Below, in pieces: positions 25,216 through 33,846 of a DNA stretch of 64,000 bases. Numbering within the stretch: position 1 is the stretch's first letter; each line of letters opens with the position of its first letter. The stretch lies in NCBI RefSeq assembly GCF_010119195.1, contig NZ_WRXL01000004.1, positions 124,001 through 188,000 of the forward strand. The letters run 5' to 3'. The translations under genes and the position numbers were made by a program. Below the pieces are notes generated by a model. The model was not told the DNA's origin. It worked only from the letters and a program-made list of their open reading frames with translations, and ran no database searches. The DNA comes from Haloarcula salina. Its GTDB lineage: Archaea; Halobacteriota; Halobacteria; Halobacteriales; Haloarculaceae.

Positions 25216-26589
25216 TCACGTCCGGCGTGTGAGCGCAATTCCGGCGGTGACGGCGGCGAGTGCGATTGCCGCGAGCGTCAGGAACAGCGCGGTCACGTTC
25301 GCAAACGCGAGAATACTCCCCGCGAGGACACTCCCGAGCGCGCCCACGCCGAACACACCCAGGTAGGTGAACCCGTAAGAGAGCCCGCGAGCGCCGGCGG
25401 GCGTGTGTTCCGCGACGGCGGCCTGATACATCGGCTGAACGACGAACAGCGCGACGCCGAGGAGCGCACCGACCGCCATCAGCGGTCCGAGGCCCGCGGC
25501 CGACGCCGGAACGAACAGGACGGCGAGCGCGGCGAGGACCAGAAAGGCCCCGGCGATGCCGTAGGCCAGCGGGAGCCGATCGGTGAGTTTCCCCCCGGCG
25601 TACTGCCCGACGACGCCGATCAGCAACAGGCCGGCGTAGAAGTAGTCCTGGGGCTTCAGCGGCCGGCCGGTCCCCGCTTCGACGCCCAGCGCGGAGAGCA
25701 CGCTCGCCGGGAGCAGCGCGTCGACGGGGACCGGCTCGAAGCCGGGGAGGGTCCGAAGCAGTTCCGGGAGGAAGGTGAGGACGCCCCGGTAGTACAGCCC
25801 GGAGCACATCACGACGACGAAGACGAGCAGGAAGCTCCCGGCCAGCAGCCGCCGGCTCTCCGCGAGGAACTCCCCGAGCGAGTCGACGCCGCTGCTGGCC
25901 TTGGACCCGCTGTCGGCGGCGGCCGTCACGGCGGCCGTCTCGTCGAATCGCGCCCGAGAGGCGTAGAGGGCGGCGAACAGCGCGGGGACGCCGAGCACCA
26001 GCGCGACCGTGCGCCACTCTGCGACGAGCAGGAGGACGGCGGCTACGAGCGGGCCCAGCCCGATGCCGAGGTTGCCGGCGACCCCGTGGTAGGCCAGCCC
26101 GGTCCCGCGCTCGCTGACGCCCTTGCTGATGAGCGAGAGGCCGGCGGGGTGATAGACGCTCGCCGACAGCCCCCAGCAGACGAGCGCCAGCGCGATCACA
26201 ACCATGTTCGGGGCGACGCCGAGCAGGACGTACGAGCCGCCCATCCCGAGCAGGCAGGCCGTGATGAGCCGACGCGACCCGATGCGGTCCACGACGACGC
26301 CGCCGGGGAGCGCCCCGACGCCGAACAGCCCGTAGCCGAGCGTCACGATCACACCGATCGTCGCGGTGGTCACGTCGAACTGGGCCACGCCGAGGTTCAC
26401 GACGTCGAACTCGGTGAGCCAGACGACGACGAAGATCGGAATCGTCATCTCGTAGGTGTGGACCAGCCCGTGGGCGAGCATGACCAGGGCGGTGATCGCG
26501 CGGTCGTTCCCGTTCACACCACTCCCGGCGTCGCGCCCGATGAAGTGTGTGGCGGTCTCGGCGCGAGCGCCGCGCGGGTGTGCCGACAT
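25216..26589 (-). CDS. Major facilitator superfamily transporter
   Basis: A 457-residue MFS protein with 12 hydrophobic segments. The conserved loop 2-3 motif is visible as GALPGGVVVDRIGSRRLI, and SASVYHPAGLSLISKG in helix 5 resembles sugar/drug efflux members. A long cytoplasmic loop (about residues 228-255) separates the two halves. The substrate cannot be told. The start at 26589 is uncertain: the first ~25 residues (MSAHPRGARAETATHF) are hydrophilic, and a GTG start at VNGNDRAITALVM is possible. It is divergent from the ribbon-helix-helix gene. Confidence 0.85.
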   Translation of the reverse strand: MSAHPRGARAETATHFIGRDAGSGVNGNDRAITALVMLAHGLVHTYEMTIPIFVVVWLTEFDVVNLGVAQFDVTTATIGVIVTLGYGLFGVGALPGGVVVDRIGSRRLITACLLGMGGSYVLLGVAPNMVVIALALVCWGLSASVYHPAGLSLISKGVSERGTGLAYHGVAGNLGIGLGPLVAAVLLLVAEWRTVALVLGVPALFAALYASRARFDETAAVTAAADSGSKASSGVDSLGEFLAESRRLLAGSFLLVFVVVMCSGLYYRGVLTFLPELLRTLPGFEPVPVDALLPASVLSALGVEAGTGRPLKPQDYFYAGLLLIGVVGQYAGGKLTDRLPLAYGIAGAFLVLAALAVLFVPASAAGLGPLMAVGALLGVALFVVQPMYQAAVAEHTPAGARGLSYGFTYLGVFGVGALGSVLAGSILAFANVTALFLTLAAIALAAVTAGIALTRRT

Positions 26590-26608
26590 CCCGGGTATCG
26601 GAGGTGGG

Positions 26609-26616
26609 TTTTTATG
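26609..26616 (+). promoter_or_regulatory. TATA box between the MFS and ribbon-helix-helix genes
   Basis: TTTTTATG is centred about 28 nt before the GTG at 26640, so the ribbon-helix-helix mRNA is probably leaderless. Read the other way (CATAAAAA) it lies only about 23-26 nt from the MFS ATG, so a shared bidirectional element is possible but not shown. Confidence 0.5.
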
Positions 26617-26639
26617 TCCGAGCAGTATAGGCGGCAGGT

Positions 26640-26870
26640 GTGAGCAAGATCAAGGTATCACTCCCGGACCAGGTGGACTCCGACATCCAGCGACTCGTCG
26701 AGCAGGGCGAGTTCCTGAACCGCGATCAGGCGGTCGAAGACCTCCTCAAGCGGGGCATCTCGGCCTACCAGACCACGACCGAATCGACCGAGGAGACCCT
26801 CGACGAGGAGATCTTCGACCAGACGGCCTCGGAACAGCAGGACCCGGCGATGCAGGACGACTTCCTCTAG
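26640..26870 (+). CDS. Ribbon-helix-helix (CopG-like) protein
   Basis: A 76-residue protein with a CopG-type N-terminus: KIKVSLPDQVDSDIQRLVEQGEFLNRDQAVEDLLKRGI, i.e. the beta strand and two helices of a ribbon-helix-helix. A Thr/Glu/Asp-rich tail follows (TTTESTEETLDEEIFDQ). Such proteins bind DNA as dimers or act as antitoxins, but no toxin gene is adjacent. It uses a GTG start, supported by the TATA position. The stop is inside a CTAG shared with the convergent gene. Confidence 0.75.
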   Translation: MSKIKVSLPDQVDSDIQRLVEQGEFLNRDQAVEDLLKRGISAYQTTTESTEETLDEEIFDQTASEQQDPAMQDDFL

Positions 26871-27196
26871 TCCCGGTTCCGCGAGACCCGACCGTCGCCG
26901 TCGCCCGCGCGCTGCGAGTCGTCGGCCTCCCGGCGCCGTCTCATCTGCGCGCCGGGTTTCGGCCCCCTGTCGACGGACTCGTACGGCGAGTCGGCGATGC
27001 TGGAGGGGAGGGTGTACCACGCTAGCACGCCGCCGACGGCCGTCCCGAGCAGCGCCGCGCCGGCCACGACGAGCAGGGGCGCGCGCCCGTACAGCGTCAC
27101 CAGCCCCATCGACGCGCCGACGAGCAGCGCGAAGGCGGCCTGTATCTTGCGGAGGAAGCGCCGCCGGTCGTCCTCGGTCAGCGACGGGCCGACCAT
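26867..27196 (-). CDS. Two-helix membrane protein, conserved hypothetical
   Basis: A 109-residue protein, not assigned to a family. An N-terminal amphipathic part (LTEDDRRRFLRKIQAAF) leads to two membrane helices (ALLVGASMGLVTLYG; LLVVAGAALLGTAVGGVLAWYTL). A charged, probably disordered cytoplasmic tail rich in Arg/Asp follows (QMRRRREADDSQRAGDGDGR). It lies tail-to-tail with the ribbon-helix-helix gene, sharing CTAG. The start MVGPSLTEDD is the natural first Met. Confidence 0.65.
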   Translation of the reverse strand: MVGPSLTEDDRRRFLRKIQAAFALLVGASMGLVTLYGRAPLLVVAGAALLGTAVGGVLAWYTLPSSIADSPYESVDRGPKPGAQMRRRREADDSQRAGDGDGRVSRNRD

Positions 27197-27233
27197 CAGC
27201 GCCCTCCCGCGCCGCGGCGTGTCCGGGCGACCA

Positions 27234-27779
27234 TCAGTGAAAGCCCCGCGAGACGTCTTCCTCGATCACGTCCTCGAACTCCGCGTCCAGTAGCTCCTCC
27301 GCTTCCTCGAAGGTGTCGGTGAGGTCGGTCAGCCGGTCGGGGCGGTCGTGGTGGTCGAACTCCATCGGGCCGTACGCCGGCGAGTCCACCGCGTCCATGA
27401 TGTCCTCCATGAGCGCGCGCGGCGTCGTCGGCGCGTCGGCGTGGGTCTCCAGCACCGTCTCGAGGTTCTTCACCGCCTCCTCGGCCTCGTCCTCGTCTTC
27501 CGGGCCCCGCTGGACGCCGAAGATGCCCGAGCCGTCCTCGGGGAACAGGGGGTCGATGTCGTCGTCGATGCGGCGGGCCACCTGCGAGCCGACGCCCTGG
27601 ACCTCGAAGGGGTTCTTGGCGTAGGTCTTGAGCTGGTAGACGCCGGCGTTGGGGTGGCCGAAGTAGATGTCCTCGCCGATTCCGTTCGCGCGGTCGCCGC
27701 CCACGGCGCGCCAGCCGCCGGGGTCGGCGTTGCTCTCCATCACGTCTTCGATGATGTCCTGCCAGTCGCGAACGCGCAT
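27234..27779 (-). CDS. Conserved haloarchaeal hypothetical protein
   Basis: A 181-residue acidic protein starting MRVRDWQDIIEDVMESNADPGGWRAVGG. No known domain was recognised. It has a conserved-looking core (GIGEDIYFGHPNAGVYQLKTYAKNPFEVQGVGSQVARRIDDDIDPLFPEDGSGIFGVQ), followed by an acidic helical part and a VEEDVSRGFH-like end. There is no signal or membrane segment, so it is probably cytoplasmic. The frame extends upstream to 27932, but that stretch is very Arg-rich and unlike a real N-terminus; the inner ATG at 27779 fits better. Confidence 0.7.
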   Translation of the reverse strand: MRVRDWQDIIEDVMESNADPGGWRAVGGDRANGIGEDIYFGHPNAGVYQLKTYAKNPFEVQGVGSQVARRIDDDIDPLFPEDGSGIFGVQRGPEDEDEAEEAVKNLETVLETHADAPTTPRALMEDIMDAVDSPAYGPMEFDHHDRPDRLTDLTDTFEEAEELLDAEFEDVIEEDVSRGFH

Positions 27780-28021
27780 GGTCAGGGCGACGTTCGGGCC
27801 GCGCCTGAATGAAGCCATCGGTCCCGCCCGTCTCCGCCACCGCAACCGTACCGCAGACGGGACGTGCGCGAGACGGACTCGAACCGTGACCCGCGTTCGC
27901 CGGGACCGACCTCCCGGTCGGTGGGGAACCATACCGGGGATTGATTAGCTCTCACGCGAATTACCGTGAAAACAACAGCGAACCCGGTCGGGGCGTGGGT
28001 GCGACCGGAGAGAGGGTACCA

Positions 28022-30130
28022 GTGAACACGGACTCAGCGAGCGAGCGAGGGAGCGGCGTCGACCGGCGACAGCTGGCGCTGGTCGGGCTGAGCCTCGTCG
28101 GCATCGTCGTCGCGGCGTTTCTCGCGCCGCCGCCGGCCGTACCGGGTGGCGTGGAGGCCAGTCCGTCCGGCGACGACGTGCAGCAGGCCGTCCCCACCGC
28201 CACGTCGACCGACGAGGACGCGAACCGAGCGACGCGGCGCACCGACCGAGACGGCGGTCGGGTGACCGGGAGCGGCGACCCCATCCCGATTCCCGGTGAC
28301 GAACCGCCGGCCGCGGAGGGGTGTGGCGTCGTCGTCGAGCGCCGGCCGACGCCGGGCTCGCTCCTCACGGTGCGGGTGTATCAGGACCTCCGGCCGGCCG
28401 CGTCGACGCGCGTCTGGTTCGACGACCGGTACGTCGGTCGCACCGACGACGACGGGCGGGCGACCGGGCGGGTCCCCTACCAGCGACAGTTGAACGTGAC
28501 CGTCGAGACGCCGGGCGGGGCTCCGTGTGAGTTCTTCAGGCGGACGGCGACGGACAGCGGCTCGAATCGGCAGATCGAACCGCTCTCTGCGTCGCTGGTC
28601 GGGCCGACCGCGGCCGTCTCGGCCCCGGTCGCCGCCGACCGACAGGCGCGGGCCGGACGGGAGACGCCAGTCGCCCAGCGGACGCCAGTCGCCAACTCGA
28701 CGGGACGCTACGGCGTCGGCGGGCGGGTCAACGTGTCCGTCGTCGGCGATCCGTATCCCGGATCGACGGTCACGCTCGTCGCGGCGGTCGAAAGCGCTCC
28801 GATGCGGCACGCGAACGTGTCCGTCGCCGGCGAACACGCGGGCCGGACGGACGGGGAGGGGAGATACCGGCTGACGGTGCCCGACCGCGACGCCGTCTCG
28901 GTCACGGTCCAGCGCGGGGCGTTCGACGGGAGCAGGCGCGTCGACGTGCTCGACCTCAGCGTGCGCGTCGATCCCGGCGAGGGCCTGCCGGTCCCGGGCG
29001 AAACGGCGTCGGTCACCGCGACGAGAGGCGGCGAACCGGTCGCCGACGCCACGGTGACGGTCGGCGGGCAGGACCTCGGGGCGACCGGACCGAACGGCTC
29101 GCTCGCGGTCGCGCTCCCCGCGAACCCGGCGGCGACGGTGACGGTCGCGACGGAGCGCCAGACCGCCGCTACAACGCTGTGGTCCGTCTACGCGTGGACC
29201 ATCGTGGTGACGGCGGTGCTGCTCGTCCTGGCGGCGGTGACGGTCGCGGCCGCCGCGTTCCTGTACGACCGCGGCGCGGCCCGACGGCTCGGAGTCGCCT
29301 GGGCGGCGTTCGACGTGGTCTACCTCGCGTTCGTCCTCTGGGAGCACGACGGACTTGCCGTCGCGCTCGGCGCGGTCGCCGTCGCTGCCCTCTATCGATA
29401 CCGGACCACGGCCGCGTCGGGCGGCGAATCTGCCGTCGCGGTGCTCGCCCGAATCACTGACTGGTCCCGGCGGACGGCCCTCCGCGTCGCGACGGGCATC
29501 GAATCGGCGCTCTCACGGCTGGGTCGCCTCGCGGCCCGCGCCGCGGCGTGGCTCCGTTCGCTTTCGCTCTCGCCGTCGTCCCTCGGCGGGCGACTGGGGC
29601 GCTGGCTCCGCTCGGTGGGTCGCCGAACCGTCGCCCGCTTCAGCGCCGCGTTCACCGTCCGCCGCGCCGTCGTCGTCGGACTATCCGGCGCGAGCGTGGC
29701 GCTCTCGGCCGCCCGCTGGGGCGTCGGCGGTGGCCTGACAACCGTGGCCGCGCTGGCAGTCGTCGGCAGTCTCGCCCTGCTCTGGCACCGGCCCGGGGAC
29801 TCGTCGCCGACAGACCCCGAACCTGGAACGACAGAGACAGGCGAGAGAGTCGAACCGTCGGCCGAGCCCGACGACGCGCCCGCGTCGCTTCGCGCGCTCT
29901 GGCGGGCGTTCGCCCGGTGGATCGCGCCGCGCGGCTGGCGAACTCGGACGCCCGCCGAGGTGTCGCGGGCCGCCATCGAGCGCGGACTACCGCGGGAACC
30001 GGTAGAGGCGCTGACGCGCGCCTTCCGCGAAGTCGAGTACGGCGGCGCGCCGACCGAGAGCCACCGCGACCGCGCTCGCGCCGCCTTCGACGCGCTCGTC
30101 GCCGCCCGCGAGCGGGAGGACGAGCGATGA
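28022..30130 (+). CDS. DUF4129 membrane protein with Ig-like/CarboxypepD_reg-like repeats
   Basis: A protein of about 702 residues from a GTG start. An N-terminal helix (LALVGLSLVGIVVAAFLAP) is followed by a Thr/Asp-rich external linker. Three beta-sandwich repeats with a common turn come next (VGRTDDDGRATGRVPY; AGRTDGEGRYRLTVPD; LGATGPNGSLAVALPA), then several membrane helices (around nt 29190-29390 and 29690-29790) and a C-terminal cytoplasmic DUF4129 domain (RTRTPAEVSRAAIERGLPREPVEALTRAFREVEYG). In other prokaryotes DUF4129 occurs with DUF58, MoxR and transglutaminase-like proteins. It heads a run of overlapping genes. The start codon is not certain. Confidence 0.8.
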   Translation: MNTDSASERGSGVDRRQLALVGLSLVGIVVAAFLAPPPAVPGGVEASPSGDDVQQAVPTATSTDEDANRATRRTDRDGGRVTGSGDPIPIPGDEPPAAEGCGVVVERRPTPGSLLTVRVYQDLRPAASTRVWFDDRYVGRTDDDGRATGRVPYQRQLNVTVETPGGAPCEFFRRTATDSGSNRQIEPLSASLVGPTAAVSAPVAADRQARAGRETPVAQRTPVANSTGRYGVGGRVNVSVVGDPYPGSTVTLVAAVESAPMRHANVSVAGEHAGRTDGEGRYRLTVPDRDAVSVTVQRGAFDGSRRVDVLDLSVRVDPGEGLPVPGETASVTATRGGEPVADATVTVGGQDLGATGPNGSLAVALPANPAATVTVATERQTAATTLWSVYAWTIVVTAVLLVLAAVTVAAAAFLYDRGAARRLGVAWAAFDVVYLAFVLWEHDGLAVALGAVAVAALYRYRTTAASGGESAVAVLARITDWSRRTALRVATGIESALSRLGRLAARAAAWLRSLSLSPSSLGGRLGRWLRSVGRRTVARFSAAFTVRRAVVVGLSGASVALSAARWGVGGGLTTVAALAVVGSLALLWHRPGDSSPTDPEPGTTETGERVEPSAEPDDAPASLRALWRAFARWIAPRGWRTRTPAEVSRAAIERGLPREPVEALTRAFREVEYGGAPTESHRDRARAAFDALVAAREREDER

Positions 30131-30999
30131 GGCGACGCGCGGTCGTCGTTGCGGGCACCGTCGCCGTCGGCCTCGCGCTGGTCGCCGTCGGCGCGTTTCT
30201 GGCCCTCGCTGGCGCACCCCGGCCACGGGCGGACGGACCGGGAGCGTTCGGCGCGGTCGTCGTCCTCCTCGGCCTCTGTGTCGCCGGCTGGAAGCTCTGG
30301 CGGCGCCCGGACGGCCCGGCGGTTTCGCCGGCTCCGTGGTGGGAGGCGGACGAGTTCGTCTCCGACCCGCCGGAGGCGGCGCCGGCCGACCAGCGGATCT
30401 CCGGGACCGCGATGGTCGAACACGTCGAGTCGGCGGCCGCGCGGGCACGCGACGGAGCGCCGATCGCGGAGAGCCTCGACCCGGTCCGCGAACCGCTCCG
30501 GACGGCGTTGGTCGACGCACTGGTCCGGGGCGGCCGTGACCCCGACGACGTGCGAGACGACCTGACCGCGGGCACGTGGACCGACGACCCGGTCGCGGCG
30601 GCGGTGCTGGACGAGGCTGTCACGCCCGCGGATCGACCGTTTCGCGCACGCGTTCGCGCCTGGCTGTTCCCGGAGCAGGCCGTCCGCCGCCGGAGCGCGC
30701 GGGCGATGGCCGCCGTCGGGGCCGCGACCGACGAGGCGCTTCCGGCGGTCGTCGGCCAGCGCGCCCCGCGCTCGGTGCCCGTCCTCGCTCCGACCGTCGA
30801 CGACCTCCGGCGCGCGGCCGACGGGAGCCTCCAGCGGTCCGTCGACGGCGCGCTGACCCGGCGCGAGTTCGCGGGGGCCGAGCGCGAGCGTGCCGACGGA
30901 GACCGGCGGGCCGACGAGACGGGACCAGTCGACAGGAGCGAATCGCCGACCGACGTCGCCGGCGACTGGAGCGACGTCGGCCCGGAGGTGTCGGACTGA
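30127..30999 (+). CDS. Membrane protein of the MoxR/DUF58 cluster (DUF7269-like)
   Basis: A 290-residue protein with two N-terminal helices (VVVAGTVAVGLALVAVGAFLALA; FGAVVVLLGLCVAGWKLW), then a cytoplasmic, mostly helical domain (GTAMVEHVESAAARARDG, LRTALVDALVRGGRDPDDVRDDLTAGTWTDDPVAAAVLDE) and a disordered acidic tail. It appears to match a haloarchaeal family always found in this cluster (DUF7269, from memory). Its role is unknown. The ATG overlaps the DUF4129 stop (ATGA), and the stop overlaps the DUF58 ATG (TGATG). Confidence 0.78.
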   Translation: MRRRAVVVAGTVAVGLALVAVGAFLALAGAPRPRADGPGAFGAVVVLLGLCVAGWKLWRRPDGPAVSPAPWWEADEFVSDPPEAAPADQRISGTAMVEHVESAAARARDGAPIAESLDPVREPLRTALVDALVRGGRDPDDVRDDLTAGTWTDDPVAAAVLDEAVTPADRPFRARVRAWLFPEQAVRRRSARAMAAVGAATDEALPAVVGQRAPRSVPVLAPTVDDLRRAADGSLQRSVDGALTRREFAGAERERADGDRRADETGPVDRSESPTDVAGDWSDVGPEVSD

Positions 31000-32351
31000 T
31001 GGCCCGCAGACGGCCGCGGTGGCGCGGAGCCGTGGCCGCTGCAGTGGCACTCGCCGGGGCGGGTCTCTGGCAGGGGAACGGCACGCTCCTGCTGGCCGCG
31101 ACGCTCCCACTCGGATACCTCGCTTACGGGGCGGCCTCCACCGCGGCGGTCCCGGACGACCTGGTCGTCTCCCGCTCGATCGAGCCGTCGACGGCCCCGC
31201 CGGGACGCCCCGTCTCCGTCGCGCTGACGGTCAGAAACGAGTCCGACCGAACGCTCTCCGACGTGCGGGTCGTCGACGGAGTTCCGACCGATCTGGCGGT
31301 GCTCGACGGGTCGCCCCGGGGCGGCGAGACGCTGGCGGCCGGGGAGGCGTTCACGCTCGACTACACAGTCGTCGCCCGGCGCGGTGAGCACGGTTTCGAC
31401 TCGCCGCGAGTCCGCGTTCGCGGGACCGGCGGCGGCGCGATTGCGACCGCGGTCCGGTCCCCCGAAGGCGACGACGCGCTCGTCTGTCGACTCGATGCCG
31501 ACGCACCGCCGCTGTCCGACCGGGGGAGCGACCGCGTCGGCCAACTGGCGACCGACGACCCCGGCGACGGCTCCGCGTTCCACTCGACCCGGGAGTACCG
31601 CCGGGGCGACGACGCCGGCCGCATCGACTGGCGCGGCTACGCCAAGCGCGGGACGCTGGCGACAGTGAACTACGAGCGGTGGGTGTCGACCCCGGCAGTG
31701 TTCGTCCTCGACGCCCGCGAGCAGTCGCGGGTCGCCGCCGGCCCCGGTCGCCCGTCGGCCGTCGAACTCGGAGCGTACGCGACGACGCGTGCCCTGGCCT
31801 CGCTGCTGCGCGCCGGCCACCGGGTCGGCGTGGCGGTCGTGGGCGTCGACGGCGACGGCCCGGCGGGCCTGACGTGGCTCGAACCCGGCGACGGACGCGA
31901 CCACCGGGCGCGTGCGCTCTCGCTTCTCGAATCGGCCGCCGACGCGGCCGCGAGCGGAAGAGGCGAGGAAGCAGAGACGAGCGCGGCCGAGGCGGGCGAG
32001 ACGGTCGACGCCGAGCGGCAGTTCAGGAAAGTGCTGGACCTCGCGGGGCCGCGGACACAGCTCGTGGCGGTCTCGCCGCTCCTCGACGACGAGCCAGTTC
32101 GCGCCGTCGAGACCTGGGCGAGGGTCGGCCGCCCGCGGACGGTCCTCTCTCCCGACGTGACCGCCGCGAACACGGTCAGCGGGCAGTACGAGCAGGTCCG
32201 TCGACGGACCCGGCTCGCGCGGTGTCAGAGCGGCGGCGCGCGGGTCATCGACTGGCGGCGCGGGACGCCGCTGGCGCTGGTTCTGGACGCCGCCTTCGCC
32301 GTCGAGGCGCGGCGGCCTGACGGGCGCGTCCGCCCGGGAGGTGGCGGCTGA
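30999..32351 (+). CDS. DUF58 domain protein
   Basis: A 450-residue protein. Two short hydrophobic segments at the N-terminus anchor it in the membrane. A beta-sandwich follows (VSVALTVRNESDRTLSDVRVVDGVP), then the DUF58 core STREYRRGDDAGRIDWRGYAKRGTLATVNYERW (about residues 195-230) and a VWA-like fold (PAVFVLDAREQSR, LRAGHRVGVAVVGVDG). DUF58 proteins are regular partners of MoxR ATPases, which are thought to act as chaperones for metal- or VWA-dependent complexes. A longer upstream reading exists but overlaps the previous gene; the ATG at 30999 is coupled to it as TGATG. Confidence 0.88.
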   Translation: MARRRPRWRGAVAAAVALAGAGLWQGNGTLLLAATLPLGYLAYGAASTAAVPDDLVVSRSIEPSTAPPGRPVSVALTVRNESDRTLSDVRVVDGVPTDLAVLDGSPRGGETLAAGEAFTLDYTVVARRGEHGFDSPRVRVRGTGGGAIATAVRSPEGDDALVCRLDADAPPLSDRGSDRVGQLATDDPGDGSAFHSTREYRRGDDAGRIDWRGYAKRGTLATVNYERWVSTPAVFVLDAREQSRVAAGPGRPSAVELGAYATTRALASLLRAGHRVGVAVVGVDGDGPAGLTWLEPGDGRDHRARALSLLESAADAAASGRGEEAETSAAEAGETVDAERQFRKVLDLAGPRTQLVAVSPLLDDEPVRAVETWARVGRPRTVLSPDVTAANTVSGQYEQVRRRTRLARCQSGGARVIDWRRGTPLALVLDAAFAVEARRPDGRVRPGGGG

Positions 32352-33779
32352 ATGGTCGTCGGCCCGCGCCTCGACACGCCCTCGGCGGTCGGCGACGAGG
32401 GGCGGCCGCGGGCGACCAGCCTCACGCTCGCGGCGCTGCTCGTCGTCGCGTTCACGCTGGCGACCGGCGTCCTGTCCGGTGACCCGCGGCTGTTCGCCGG
32501 CGTCGCACTGCTGACTGGCGTGGCGACGGCGGGCGTCGCGCTCCTCGACCGGGACGCGCTCGGACCGACCGTCGCGGGGCACCTCTGTTTCCTCCCGGCG
32601 GCGTCGGGCGCCCTCGCCCTGTTCGTCTCGCTGCCCGTCGAGACGCCCCTTCTGCTCGGCGTCACGCTGGCGCTGGTCGGCGTGACGACGGGCTGGGCCG
32701 ACGTGTTCGACGGCGAGACGCTGGCGTCGGCGACGACGAGCAGCGTCATCTCGTACTTCTTCGGCGTCGTCGCGCTGATACTGCTCGCCTTCGTCGCGGC
32801 CCTGGCGTGGCTCTGCTGGACGGCCCTGACGACCGCGGCCGGCGGGGCGTCCCCGGCGGCGAGTCTCGCAGGGCTGTTCGTCCTCACGCTCGCCGCCGCG
32901 GCCTGCGCGTACTTCGCGGTCACGCAGCTCCCGCTCGTCCGGCTGGCGGCGCGGAGCCGTCGAGACGCCGCCGCGCATTCGGTGGCGCAGGTCAAGCGCG
33001 CGCTTCGCCTCGTGGCGCTGCTGGCCGGCGCGGCCGCGCTGGCGGCCCCGCTTGCGGTCCTGTTCGTGCCGGTCGGACAGGCGCTGTCGAGGCCGCCGGG
33101 AAGCGTCGTCCTCGGTCTGGTGTCGTCTCCCATGGTCTTCGTATCGCTCGCGGGTATCGCGCTGCTCGCGCTCCTGTCTGGGCTGAGCGCGGTCGTCCTC
33201 CGAAGGCTCACCACGGAGTTCGACGCGTCGTCGACCAGGACCGTCGGCGCGGCCGTCGCGGCGGTCGGCTACCTCGTGTTGCTCTCGCCGTTCGGACTGC
33301 GCCTCGGCGTCGGCTCGACCCTCGGCCCCGTCGCGGTGTTCTTCGGCGCGCTACTGCTCCCGCTCGGCGTGTTCGCGGTCGCCGTCCTCGCGCTCGTCGC
33401 GCTCAGGCTCGGCCTCGTCCCCGAGCGTGCGGGACCGTCGGCGCTGACCGCCGCGGGACTCGTCTGTGCGAGCGTCGGCGCGGCGCAGGCCGGCCTCCCC
33501 TCGCTCCTGGTCTTCGCCGGCGTCGCGGCCGGACTCGTCGCGTGGGACGTGGGAACCTTCGGACTGGGCCTGACGGCCGAACTGGGCCACCGCCCGGAGA
33601 CCCGGCGGCTGGAGCTGTACCACGCCGCGTTCGCCGTCGGCATCGGCCTCCTCGGCGTCGCCGGGGCGTCGGCGCTCGAACTCGCGAGGCGGTCCGTCGG
33701 GACGGTCATCGGAACGCCGGAGACGATGGGCATCGCCGCCATCGGCGTCCTCCTGCTGCTCGCACCGCTCCGCGGGTGA
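32352..33779 (+). CDS. Polytopic membrane protein of the MoxR/DUF58 cluster (DUF7519-like)
   Basis: A 475-residue, very hydrophobic protein with roughly 10-12 membrane helices. No enzymatic motif was recognised. It appears to be the haloarchaeal DUF7519-like family linked to DUF58/MoxR clusters (name from memory). The ATG follows the DUF58 stop with no gap. The position between DUF58 and MoxR suggests it is a membrane component of the same complex. Confidence 0.78.
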   Translation: MVVGPRLDTPSAVGDEGRPRATSLTLAALLVVAFTLATGVLSGDPRLFAGVALLTGVATAGVALLDRDALGPTVAGHLCFLPAASGALALFVSLPVETPLLLGVTLALVGVTTGWADVFDGETLASATTSSVISYFFGVVALILLAFVAALAWLCWTALTTAAGGASPAASLAGLFVLTLAAAACAYFAVTQLPLVRLAARSRRDAAAHSVAQVKRALRLVALLAGAAALAAPLAVLFVPVGQALSRPPGSVVLGLVSSPMVFVSLAGIALLALLSGLSAVVLRRLTTEFDASSTRTVGAAVAAVGYLVLLSPFGLRLGVGSTLGPVAVFFGALLLPLGVFAVAVLALVALRLGLVPERAGPSALTAAGLVCASVGAAQAGLPSLLVFAGVAAGLVAWDVGTFGLGLTAELGHRPETRRLELYHAAFAVGIGLLGVAGASALELARRSVGTVIGTPETMGIAAIGVLLLLAPLRG

Positions 33780-33846
33780 CACGCGCCGTGATTTCTCGCG
33801 ACGAGAGAGTGCATAGATTCATGACCGACGAGTGCGAGAAAAACCC

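Noticed and set aside
26640-26870. Toxin-antitoxin module with the ribbon-helix-helix protein as antitoxin
   Set aside because: The neighbour is convergent and encodes a two-helix membrane protein, not a toxin-like partner in the same operon.
27780-28021. Short hairpin ACCGACC/GGTCGGT before the DUF4129 gene as a terminator or operator
   Set aside because: Only 7 bp in very GC-rich DNA, which is expected by chance; no T-tract follows.
29652-32978. 1108-codon antisense frame across the DUF4129-DUF58 cluster
   Set aside because: Extremely Arg/Ala/Ser-rich, spans several real genes, no domain.
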